Source: Archangium lansingense (lineage in GTDB: Bacteria > Myxococcota > Myxococcia > Myxococcales > Myxococcaceae). From it: 64,000 bases of DNA. The stretch lies in the NCBI RefSeq assembly GCF_026626635.1, contig NZ_JAPNKA010000001.1:10152501-10216500 (forward strand). Direction: 5' to 3'. Positions 40,849 to 48,690 of this stretch are shown piece by piece; positions within the stretch are counted from its first letter, which is position 1; each line of letters opens with the position of its first letter. A program made the translations under genes and the position numbers. Below the pieces are notes generated by a model. The model had not been told where the DNA came from. It did no database searches and saw nothing but the letters and a program-made list of their open reading frames with translations.

Positions 40849-41939
40849 GGGCGAGCACCCTCCTTTCTAGCACTGCGCAGGTAGACCGAGCCCCTGAGTC
40901 CCTCGTCCGAAGATGCACAGACGAGGACATTGTCTGTGCCTGCGTAGCCTCGGGCAAGGGCTCGTGCACCGACGCATACGGAGATGGCAGAGGAGGCCGC
41001 ACCCGTGTCCCCGATGCAGTCCGCGGGGTGCCACAGGCGCCAGGGTTGCTGGAGGTGCTGCAGCGCGCGTGGCACCATCTTGGAGAACTCCTCCGCGCGG
41101 TAGAGTTCACCATTCAAGTCACTGAGGATGAGCCCCGTGTGGGCGCCACGGTCCGTCAATCCCACGAGGGTCGTGGAGATGGCCCGCCCAAGGCCCAGTC
41201 CATTGCATGGCTGCCCCGAGGCTGGAGAGACGGGCTCATGGGCGACGCTGGGCGCCTCCAGCCAGGCGAGCACCTCGGCCTTCCTTCGCCGGGCTTGAAC
41301 CGGTGATTCCACCAGGAAGAAGGCCGCCGCCTCCCCGGGAATCAGGCCCACGGCGTTTTCGTCTGTCTTGAGCCGCCCCTCGGTCCAGAGCTGGGTCAGC
41401 CTCTCTCGCTCCACCAGGGAGTCGACACCTCCGATCACCGCTTGCGTGAATCTGCCCTGTTGCAGCTGCGTGAGCGCGTCCTGGAGGGCCTTGAGGGCGG
41501 ACGCATGCCCCTCGGAGTAGATGCGGATGCGGCTCTGCAGGCCGGGCAACTGGAGCCACTGAGCGATACGCGCGGCGAGTTGCTGGCGGCGCTCCTGTGA
41601 AATGCCCCCCCCGGAAGGCAGCCCCAGGTAGATGCCGAGCTGCTCGAATTCCTGACCGCCCAGCCTTGCGTTGACCATCAGGTCCCGCAGCCCATCCACG
41701 GTCATCCGGGTCCACCGTCCCATTCCGAAATATCCATCCGTGAGCCCCTTCAGCGGACTGCCGATGAGGGGGGGCTTCCAGGAGGGACGGTCAGCAATCC
41801 TCTGGGACTTGTCGAGCTCGTTCATCCGGACGATGCCGGCTCGGATGGCCGCGCATGCCGGGTAGGCTCCAAAGCCCACCGAGGTCACCATTCCAATGCC
41901 CGTCACGGGCACGGCTCCGCCCTGCGGCCCTCCCGTCAT
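40845..41939 (-). CDS. Catalytically dead beta-ketoacyl synthase-like protein of the T6SS effector operon
   Basis: 364 residues of thiolase fold. The N-terminus PVTGIGMVTSVGFGAYPACA and the segment FTQAVIGGVDSLVERERL...PGEAAAFFLVE are typical of ketosynthases. The nucleophile region reads IYSEGHASALKAL where active enzymes have A-C-S-S-G, so the cysteine is replaced. The first catalytic histidine (normally in HGT) falls in ILSDLNGELY, and the second (normally GHTLGAAG) reads IGDTGAASSAI. All three catalytic residues are therefore lost. The start at 41939 overlaps the DUF2169 stop (ATGA) and the stop overlaps the DUF4150 start. It likely acts as a chaperone or adaptor in effector loading, not in fatty-acid synthesis. 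Confidence 0.75.
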   Translation of the reverse strand: MTGGPQGGAVPVTGIGMVTSVGFGAYPACAAIRAGIVRMNELDKSQRIADRPSWKPPLIGSPLKGLTDGYFGMGRWTRMTVDGLRDLMVNARLGGQEFEQLGIYLGLPSGGGISQERRQQLAARIAQWLQLPGLQSRIRIYSEGHASALKALQDALTQLQQGRFTQAVIGGVDSLVERERLTQLWTEGRLKTDENAVGLIPGEAAAFFLVESPVQARRRKAEVLAWLEAPSVAHEPVSPASGQPCNGLGLGRAISTTLVGLTDRGAHTGLILSDLNGELYRAEEFSKMVPRALQHLQQPWRLWHPADCIGDTGAASSAISVCVGARALARGYAGTDNVLVCASSDEGLRGSVYLRSARKEGARP

Positions 41940-42988
41940 GGGCGCTGACCTCCGCCGGGCTCCTGGACCTTGGTCCAGAGCACCTCGTGCACCCGCCTGT
42001 GGATGGGCAGCGAGCCGCGCCACACCATCACCAGGCGCTCCTCGTCCGTGTCAATAACCACCGTGTCCAGCGGCATGGGGAGTGCGTGTCGGCGACCGGA
42101 ATGCAGCATGACGACTCCCTCGAAGCGGTGGGTGGGCAGCAGGAACCGGAGCGGGCCTCTGGCAGAAGCGTTGAGGAGCTCGACGGGTTCGCCACCTGAG
42201 AGGAAGCCCGGTACCTGCTGGTCGGCGGGGGCGGCGTTGAGGTGGCGGCGATCGAAGTCCTTTGGCACGAGGGGGAAGCGCTCCTCCTTCCAGGCCTGAT
42301 CGTAACTGCCAGCCAGCCGGAGCCTGGGCTGCCAGTGGGATGCGATGAAACCGAAGCCCGCTGGAGGCGGCCTGTCGGAAGGGTGGCGAATCCGGTGCTG
42401 AGGGTCCTCCAGGTTGGGCAGCAGCAGGCCGTCGTAGGTTGCCTGGGAGGGGCGAGCAATGAATCCGGTGCCCACGGGATTGCGCAACTCTGCCTCGGGC
42501 TTCTCTGGATTGCTGCGGTCCCAACCCCCAAAGGATCGCTCGTAGGTCAGGGGGATACGCTCGAAGGGGAGTGGGGCGTTCATGGTCGTAGAACCCAGGA
42601 ATCGGGACCACACCCGGTTCCCCAGGACCAGCACCCGTTTATGGAGGGGTCCGAGCCGCAGCGAGACCTCGACCTCGGTCGCGCGACCTTTTGGCGCATG
42701 GGCGTGGCCCAGCAGCACGACGTCCGTTGCCTCCTTGGTGAAGACCGCTTCAGTCTCGTATTTCAGGCTGGATGCGCCCGGCGCGCCATGGAAGACAGGC
42801 TCCGCGCTGACGGGAGGCGAAGGCTGGAGCGGCGCCAGGGCTCCTTTGGCCTGGAGAACGAACGTTGCTTTGACGACCAGCGTCAGCACGTCTGCGCCGT
42901 GCTCGTCCTGCAACAGGAACATGTCGGCGGCGAAGGGCGTCAGATTGACGAATCCTTTGCGCACCAGATCCGCTATTGGCTGGGGCAT
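41936..42988 (-). CDS. DUF2169 T6SS effector adaptor/chaperone
   Basis: 350 residues beginning IADLVRKGFVNLTPFAADMF and containing ERIPLTYERSFGGWD, RNPVGTGFIA and LPNLEDPQHRI, all hallmark segments of DUF2169. These proteins are encoded with PAAR-like tips and effectors and are thought to help load them. GGGAGGAGGG stands ahead of the ATG. It is the first gene of a five-gene operon (DUF2169, ketosynthase-like, DUF4150, toxin candidate, Imm49) in which successive genes overlap or lie within 12 bases. Confidence 0.85.
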   Translation of the reverse strand: MPQPIADLVRKGFVNLTPFAADMFLLQDEHGADVLTLVVKATFVLQAKGALAPLQPSPPVSAEPVFHGAPGASSLKYETEAVFTKEATDVVLLGHAHAPKGRATEVEVSLRLGPLHKRVLVLGNRVWSRFLGSTTMNAPLPFERIPLTYERSFGGWDRSNPEKPEAELRNPVGTGFIARPSQATYDGLLLPNLEDPQHRIRHPSDRPPPAGFGFIASHWQPRLRLAGSYDQAWKEERFPLVPKDFDRRHLNAAPADQQVPGFLSGGEPVELLNASARGPLRFLLPTHRFEGVVMLHSGRRHALPMPLDTVVIDTDEERLVMVWRGSLPIHRRVHEVLWTKVQEPGGGQRP

Positions 42989-43268
42989 GTCATGACCCTC
43001 CTCCCTTCACTGTGCCCGACCAGCGGGTCATATGTAGCGGCTGCTGGCCCCTCGAGCATGTTAACTCCTTCAAGCGTGAGATGGGCTGCGTGCCGCCGAG
43101 GCTCTCTCCTGCGTCTGCTGGATTCCAGGGATTGAGTTCGTGGGCTTGAGTGGGGCGTAGCAAGGTCGCCGCAAAATTCCTGGCGTCCTCGCGTGTCGGT
43201 TCCGCGGGTTGGACGGGGCTGGTCAAAGAAGCCTCGTGGTTAAGAGGGCTTATGCGTCCAGCTTGCGG
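42989..43268. other. Spacer between motor-like operon and effector operon
   Basis: About 280 bases with no gene seen. It should contain the promoter of the effector operon on the minus strand. A TTAACT-containing AT-richer patch lies near 43060, but no confident promoter is claimed. Confidence 0.5.
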
Positions 43269-43291
43269 GGCCGGGCTTTTTCGGCCCGACC
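43269..43291 (-). terminator. Terminator of the motor-like operon
   Basis: On the minus strand GGTCGGGC-CGAAAAA-GCCCGGCC forms an 8-bp stem with one G-U pair, starting one base after the stop codon of the last operon gene. No U-tract follows. Confidence 0.55.
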
Positions 43292-43292
43292 G

Positions 43293-43940
43293 TCAGAACT
43301 CGATGACGAGGCTGACCCGACCGGGCAGGTCCTGCTTCTGCTCGGGCTTCAATCGGTAGCCCGGGCTGGAGAGGACACCCAGGACGCAGTCGCGTTGCTT
43401 CCCGCTCAGCTCGCCGCCCGTTCCCACGAGCTCGAGCGCATGGTCGGAGACGGAGCCGCTCGCGGCGTTCACCGCGGCCGTCCAGCGCAGGGCCCCGGGT
43501 CGCTCCGTCCCACTGAAGCACTGGGCCAGGCGCGGGCTGCGCGCCGCGACCTGAAGGCGGAAGTCGTCCAGCCAGCTCGGCGAGGTCTGCGCCTCGTTCT
43601 GGTAGCTCCCCCGCCGCTGGCGCTCCATCCGCTCGCTGAAGGCCTTCGGCTTGCTCGCGGGCGACGCGGGCTTCTTCGGCTTCACCTCCGGCGCGGGTTC
43701 TACCACCGGCTCCGGTGGCGGCGCAGGTGGCGACGGCTCGCACTCACAACGCACCAACATCGCCAGGAGCAGCAGCGCGGCGATCGTCACCGCTCGACGA
43801 ATCCGTCTCCGCCTCTTCTCGCGTCGGATGGAGGGGTGCTGTTCCATCCGCTCGCGTGCCGCCTGCCTCATGCGCTCCGCCGAGCGGCGCAGCTCCTTCT
43901 TGCGCCGGCGCAGCTCGCGCCGAAGCTCCCTGGGGGTCAT
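43293..43940 (-). CDS. Single-span protein with AgmX/TonB-like C-terminal domain
   Basis: 215 residues. N-terminal 45 residues are strongly basic (TPRELRRELRRRKKELRR), then one membrane span (VTIAALLLLAMLV), a proline-rich linker (PPAPPPEPVVEPAPEV) and a C-terminal domain: VAARSPRLAQCFSGTERPG, LRWTAAVNAASGSVSDHAL, CVLGVLSSPGYRLKP. This layout, with two cysteines, matches the AgmX/PglI C-terminal domain of myxobacteria and TonB-type energy transducers. ATGA overlap with the upstream gene. As the last gene of the MotAB/FliG-like operon it may link the inner-membrane motor to the outer envelope. The domain call is by pattern. Confidence 0.65.
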   Translation of the reverse strand: MTPRELRRELRRRKKELRRSAERMRQAARERMEQHPSIRREKRRRRIRRAVTIAALLLLAMLVRCECEPSPPAPPPEPVVEPAPEVKPKKPASPASKPKAFSERMERQRRGSYQNEAQTSPSWLDDFRLQVAARSPRLAQCFSGTERPGALRWTAAVNAASGSVSDHALELVGTGGELSGKQRDCVLGVLSSPGYRLKPEQKQDLPGRVSLVIEF

Positions 43941-45847
43941 TCGGTGAGCCTCCACCCGAAAACGAGTGCGCCCTTGGCGTCCCTCCACTCCACCGGCTCG
44001 AGCACGATCGGCGTGAAGACGGACGGCGCCTCGGGCTCGGGCGGCCTGAAGGGCCACGGCAGCGGATCGGCCGGCGCAAGGCGGATGCTCCCGGCAAACG
44101 TCGAGCGCGTGAGTGACAGCGCCCGCGCGTTCCCGCTCACCGAGTCGTCGAGATGGCTCAGGCCGTCGAGGATCGACTGGGTCCGCTCCATGAGCTCGCC
44201 GGCCGTCCGGCTCTGCGACTTCGCCGTTCTGGATTCGTCGCTCAAGGGCCGGAGCATCTCGAGCACGTGCTTGAGCGTCGGAACGTTGGCCCGGCGGACG
44301 TCCGCATCTTCCGCTTCGATGTTCTCGATGAGCTGTCGCACGAACCTCAGCACCGACGAGGGCTCCTCGGGGAGCGCGTCGCGCAGCCGCGTCGCCATCT
44401 CTCCCGGCTTGCCCTGCGACAACGGCCGGAGCCGCTCGACCGTCGCGTCGAAGGAGCCACCGCGCCGGGCAGTCCGGGTAATCCGCTCGAAGGAGCGCTC
44501 GTCGGCGCGCAGTGCCGCGCGCCAGACCAGCTCCTCGATGACCTGGTTGTACTCCTGCCGCGGAACCAGCGCCTTCAGCGTGGCGACGACCTCGTCGTTG
44601 GTCTCGTAGCGGGAGAGCACGTACGACAGCCACCGCCGTGCGAGCCCCAGGGTGACGGCCGCCTCGCGCGAGGTCTCGGCCTGCTGCATGGCGTACGCAA
44701 AGGAGCGCAGGGACTCCTGCAGCTCTCCCACCTCCAGGAAGCCCACGCCCCGGTGCAGCGCGACGACCGAGCGCTCGCGGAACCCGGTGCTCTCATCGAG
44801 CTCGAGGAGGCGCTTGCCTCGTTCGCCCGAGGTCAGCGCGCCGCGCAGCTCCCTCGAGTCGCTCGCTCCCACGAAACCGATCCAGGCCTCGAGCTCCTTC
44901 CCATCCTTGCGGCGGATCAGCTCGTCGATGATCCCGAACATGAGCTTCTGGAGCGCGTCCGGCTCCTTCGACAGCGGTCGCGCCCGGGCGAACAGGAACA
45001 GCCGCCGCTCCCGGTTCAGCGCCAGCCACTCCCCCGGGGTCCAGGTCAGGCTTCGTCGAAGGAACGCCGCCTGCGGCGAGTCCTCGGGGAAGGTCTCCAG
45101 CTTGCTCCGGAGCTCCGCCGCGCCTGCCGCGGAGACGCCGACCACCCGGGCCTGCTGCGCGATGCTTCGAGCATTGCCGCGCGCCTTGCGCGCCTCCAGG
45201 TCCGCGAGCACCAGGTCGAGATCGAAGATGCGCGCCTCCACCACCGACAGGTTCCGGACCTTCTCCCGCACCAGGGTGGCGCGCGATGTCACCAGCAGAT
45301 CGCGCAGGAGCCAGCCCGCGTTCAGTCGCTCCTCGAGGTCGAGGAACAGGGTCCGTCCGAACCGCAGCGCCATGGTGGCTGGCAGCAGGCAGTCGGTTCG
45401 GGAGAAGGTCACGGAACGCAGCTCCTCCGCCGAGAGCACGTCCCGCAGAGAGATGAATCGCTGCTGGCGCCCGACCTCGAAGACGTCCCACGGCGCGGGC
45501 CTCGAGGGCGCCGGGCCTCTGCTGAGCCCGTGGACAACCATGTTGTGCAGCCCCAGCGGCCAAAGGCCCGCGCCCTCTCGCTCGTCATCCTCGAACCCGT
45601 CCTGGCACAGCCCGAGGCTTCCGAGCGCTGCCCACACCACGGAGCGGAATTCCGGATCATCTCGCGGGCGCTCGCCCTGCTGGAGAAGGCTGTTGCGAAG
45701 CAGCCACAGCTTGAGCACGTCTTCCGGACGGCCGTCCCGGAGCGCGAGGCGCGCGTTGTAGAAGACCACGGTCTGTCTGGACGCCGTCGCCTCCGCGGCC
45801 GCGGCGCTCGACAACAGAGCAGCGACGATGGCGACGACCCAGCGCAT
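43937..45847 (-). CDS. Exported helical-repeat protein of the motor-like operon
   Basis: 636 residues with a signal peptide (MRWVVAIVAALLSSAAAAEA). The mature part is almost entirely helical with TPR-like pairs (VVFYNARLALRDGRPEDVLK, RSVVALHRGVGFLEVGELQE, SLRSFAYAMQQAETSREAAV), suggesting a periplasmic scaffold. I do not recognise a family. The start at 45847 is preferred over an upstream in-frame GTG/ATG because it gives the signal peptide and shares a base with the preceding stop (TGATG). It overlaps the next gene by four bases. Confidence 0.7.
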   Translation of the reverse strand: MRWVVAIVAALLSSAAAAEATASRQTVVFYNARLALRDGRPEDVLKLWLLRNSLLQQGERPRDDPEFRSVVWAALGSLGLCQDGFEDDEREGAGLWPLGLHNMVVHGLSRGPAPSRPAPWDVFEVGRQQRFISLRDVLSAEELRSVTFSRTDCLLPATMALRFGRTLFLDLEERLNAGWLLRDLLVTSRATLVREKVRNLSVVEARIFDLDLVLADLEARKARGNARSIAQQARVVGVSAAGAAELRSKLETFPEDSPQAAFLRRSLTWTPGEWLALNRERRLFLFARARPLSKEPDALQKLMFGIIDELIRRKDGKELEAWIGFVGASDSRELRGALTSGERGKRLLELDESTGFRERSVVALHRGVGFLEVGELQESLRSFAYAMQQAETSREAAVTLGLARRWLSYVLSRYETNDEVVATLKALVPRQEYNQVIEELVWRAALRADERSFERITRTARRGGSFDATVERLRPLSQGKPGEMATRLRDALPEEPSSVLRFVRQLIENIEAEDADVRRANVPTLKHVLEMLRPLSDESRTAKSQSRTAGELMERTQSILDGLSHLDDSVSGNARALSLTRSTFAGSIRLAPADPLPWPFRPPEPEAPSVFTPIVLEPVEWRDAKGALVFGWRLTE

Positions 45848-46683
45848 CAGAGTGTCCAGCCCAACGCGAGCGAGAGCTCCCACCAGAACCCCAGGCCTGT
45901 TCCGGTGACGACGCCCAACAGCGGCACGGCCATCATCGCCCGCGGCGAAAGGAAACCTCCGGACCCGAAGTACACGTCCACAGAGAGCCCCGCGAGGAGG
46001 CCATACCGGGCAGGGTCAATCTGCATGCCGCCCGGCCGCGAGGACTCGAGCTGCGCCAGCTCGTGGTCGGAGAGGCGCGGCGCGAGGAGCGAGGTGGCGA
46101 CGTCCTGGAACTTCATGCCCCCCATCGCCCCCGGGTAGAAGAGGTAGCGGAAGCCAGCGTTGGCAGAGAACACCAGCTCGGTCGCGGGGAAGAAGCCAGG
46201 CAGCGCGGTCACCACGCCCTCCGCCAACGGATACCCGACGTTGATGTCGAGCTCGAAGCGGCTGGGGCGGCCGTGTTGGCGGTACGGCGTGAGCGCCAGC
46301 TTCTCGGTGCTGTCGGTTCCCCAGGTGAACGCGCGGGTAATGGCCACCTCCCCCACGAAGCTCCCGAACGGCTTGCGCGCCATGAGCCCAAGGCGGGTGC
46401 TGCCGAAGTTGTTTCGCTCGAGGAGCTCGCTGCCAATCAGCCCGAACCCGATGGTGGACTTCCGCCAGTCGAAACGCACCGACTTCGAGGCTGCGCCAAT
46501 CTCCCGCTCGGTGAGCGCGTCGAGCGGCGTGCGGAAGCCCTCCAACGTGTCGTCGGTCTTCTCGGAGTCGGCAGGGGACGGTTCCGGGGCCTGCGCTTCC
46601 GGGGCCTGCGCTTCCTCCGCCAGCACGGCGCGCGGCAACGAGAGGACGAAGAGGACGAGGAGGACGAAGAGGCTACGGATCAT
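45847..46683 (-). CDS. Outer-membrane beta-barrel-like protein of the motor-like operon
   Basis: 278 residues. Signal peptide MIRSLFVLLVLFVLSLPRAV, a Pro/Glu/Ala-rich linker (EAQAPEAQAPEPSPADSE), then amphipathic strands ending with glycine-aromatic turns (STIGFGLIGSELLERNNFG, FGSFVGEVAITRAFTWG, LLAGLSVDVYFGSGGF) and a C-terminal ELSLALGWTL typical of outer-membrane barrels. Start at 46683 overlaps the upstream lipoprotein gene by 11 bases; a long in-frame extension upstream lacks a signal peptide and is rejected. Barrel is inferred from pattern. Confidence 0.65.
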   Translation of the reverse strand: MIRSLFVLLVLFVLSLPRAVLAEEAQAPEAQAPEPSPADSEKTDDTLEGFRTPLDALTEREIGAASKSVRFDWRKSTIGFGLIGSELLERNNFGSTRLGLMARKPFGSFVGEVAITRAFTWGTDSTEKLALTPYRQHGRPSRFELDINVGYPLAEGVVTALPGFFPATELVFSANAGFRYLFYPGAMGGMKFQDVATSLLAPRLSDHELAQLESSRPGGMQIDPARYGLLAGLSVDVYFGSGGFLSPRAMMAVPLLGVVTGTGLGFWWELSLALGWTL

Positions 46684-48676
46684 GAGGGAAGCCTCCGTCA
46701 CCCGGTCGCGGGAACATCGGGCGATAGCACTGCACGCGGTAGGCATCCCGGAACAGCGCCTGTACGTTGTAGGTGACGCTCGAATCGAACGTCGGGTGAT
46801 CACAGAAGCGCGTGCATTGCGCCAGGATGTCGCCCATGGGGAACTCTCCCGTCGTCCACAGCCCGCTTGCCCAGGTCTCCTCGTTGGAGCTGACAATTCC
46901 GAACGGCACGCTGAACGAGTAGGCCGTCACGGATCCGGCGAGATAGCTCTCGTATTGCGCCTTCAACAGGAACGGGAAGTCCCAGAACAGCCCGAGCGCA
47001 TACGCGGGCTGCGGGGCCAACTGGTGCAGCTCGGGAAGCACCTCGAGCCCCATCGGCGTCGGCGAACCCGGGAGGCGGAACACAATCCGCCTCTTGTCCG
47101 CGTCCGGGCAATAGGAGAACGCATCGCCCGGCTCCGCCGTGAGGATCTCGTTGTTGTAGAAGGTCGCGATCCCGAACTCTCCGATCGGGATGTTGACGGA
47201 GAGCGGCGTGTGCTCGGGAGCCCGGAACGACATCGAGGTCATCCTCCCCGCCTGGGCCTCCGAGTACTTCTGGATGAACCGGAGGTACTGCGCACGGGTC
47301 GCCAGGATCGGGATCTGATTGAAGCGGAACGGCCCGAGCTCGAGGTCGGGGCGCTCCGACACCGCGGGGCAGGTGCTCGACGCTGCTACTGGGACCTCGT
47401 CGAGGTCGTCAACCGTGTGGTTGGGTGGGCACCACAACACCAGTCGCCGAAGTTCCGGGCGCGCGACGACGTGCGCCACGCTGTCATAGACGAAGGCACC
47501 GGTGACGCGCGGCGAGCTCTTGTCCCGCTCGAAGGGCAGCACTCTCTGGAGCGCCTCCTCGAGCACGGTGCCCAGCCGGCCTGTCGTGTCGTCGTGATGG
47601 AAACCCAGCACGAGGACCATGTCCCGCCCCTGCGTCCGCACCTGATCGATCCGCGTGCGGAATTGGGTGGCGAGCTCGTCGACGAACCCGGGAGCATTCC
47701 AGTTGTCGATGCAGATCTCCGAAGCGTCCTCCAGGAAGAGGCGCTGCTCCTGCATCGCGTAATGCGGCGAGGAGATCTCCCGTCGGCACGGGCGCAACAT
47801 GAACTTGATCGGCGTGTTCTCGGTGATCGGGCTGCGCAGGACCGGGAAGGCCGGGCGAACCTGCGGATTCTTTCGCGCCAGCGCCACCGCCTCGAAGGTG
47901 CCCCCCTTTGCATCGGTGACGGTCGAGCGCGCACAGACGACCGGGGACTCGGACGCCGACAGCGGAAGCGAACCCACGTCGAACACGGCTCGCTCGGTGG
48001 TCTCCACCGGTCCGAAGTCCAGCGACGGCAGCGCTCCCGGACAGCTCTGAACCGAACCGTAGCCGTACGGGTTCTCGCCGAAGTTCGCGGCGATGGCGCC
48101 GTGCCGCCGGTCGGCGATGGAGAAGTGGCGCCGCAGCCCGTACTTCTGCACGTCGTGGTTCCGCAGCGTCGGGAACTGGTGCCGGGCGCGCCATTGCACG
48201 TGCGTGTTGGTCTCGTCGAACACGCCGTACACCAGCAGGCTCCGGTTCGTGTGCGCTGCCCCCCTGCCGATGATGTTGAGGGCCACGGGCGCGTTCAGCG
48301 TCATCTCGCCGGCCCGGTGGTAGCGCAGCCGCAACCTCACGTCGCGCGGCCGCTCGCCAAGCGCCAGGCTGGTGCTGCCGCACACGCTCTTGGGGCCGCA
48401 GTCGACCGGAACGTGGGTGTGAACCGTGTCGAGCTGTGACAGCGGCGTCCAGGGCAGCTCGAAGTGATCGGTACGGACCGTGAGCTCGAGCTGGCTCTCG
48501 GGCCCCAGTCCCTGCTCGGCGTTGGCCTGGTAGAAGACGAAGAGCGTGTTCTCCTCCTCGAACCAGGCCACGTCCGCGAGCGAGAAGCCCGCGTTGATGT
48601 CGACGATCGGCACCTTCTCGCAGGCGGCGACCGCGATGGCAGTGACCCCGATGATCAGCAGGCGCGCGCGGTCCAT
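46673..48676 (-). CDS. Large lipoprotein of the motor-like operon
   Basis: 667 residues. Lipoprotein signal MDRARLLIIGVTAIAVAAC with lipobox VAAC (Cys19). The mature protein is mixed alpha/beta with several cysteines; segments include LNIIGRGAAHTNRSLLVYG and RDMVLVLGFHHDDTTGRLG. No family is recognised. The start is the ATG at 48676; a GTG nine bases upstream is also possible. It begins 14 bases after the FliG-like gene stop. The product should sit on the periplasmic or surface side of the outer membrane. Confidence 0.68.
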   Translation of the reverse strand: MDRARLLIIGVTAIAVAACEKVPIVDINAGFSLADVAWFEEENTLFVFYQANAEQGLGPESQLELTVRTDHFELPWTPLSQLDTVHTHVPVDCGPKSVCGSTSLALGERPRDVRLRLRYHRAGEMTLNAPVALNIIGRGAAHTNRSLLVYGVFDETNTHVQWRARHQFPTLRNHDVQKYGLRRHFSIADRRHGAIAANFGENPYGYGSVQSCPGALPSLDFGPVETTERAVFDVGSLPLSASESPVVCARSTVTDAKGGTFEAVALARKNPQVRPAFPVLRSPITENTPIKFMLRPCRREISSPHYAMQEQRLFLEDASEICIDNWNAPGFVDELATQFRTRIDQVRTQGRDMVLVLGFHHDDTTGRLGTVLEEALQRVLPFERDKSSPRVTGAFVYDSVAHVVARPELRRLVLWCPPNHTVDDLDEVPVAASSTCPAVSERPDLELGPFRFNQIPILATRAQYLRFIQKYSEAQAGRMTSMSFRAPEHTPLSVNIPIGEFGIATFYNNEILTAEPGDAFSYCPDADKRRIVFRLPGSPTPMGLEVLPELHQLAPQPAYALGLFWDFPFLLKAQYESYLAGSVTAYSFSVPFGIVSSNEETWASGLWTTGEFPMGDILAQCTRFCDHPTFDSSVTYNVQALFRDAYRVQCYRPMFPRPGDGGFPHDP

Positions 48677-48690
48677 CCCGTCCACCCCAC

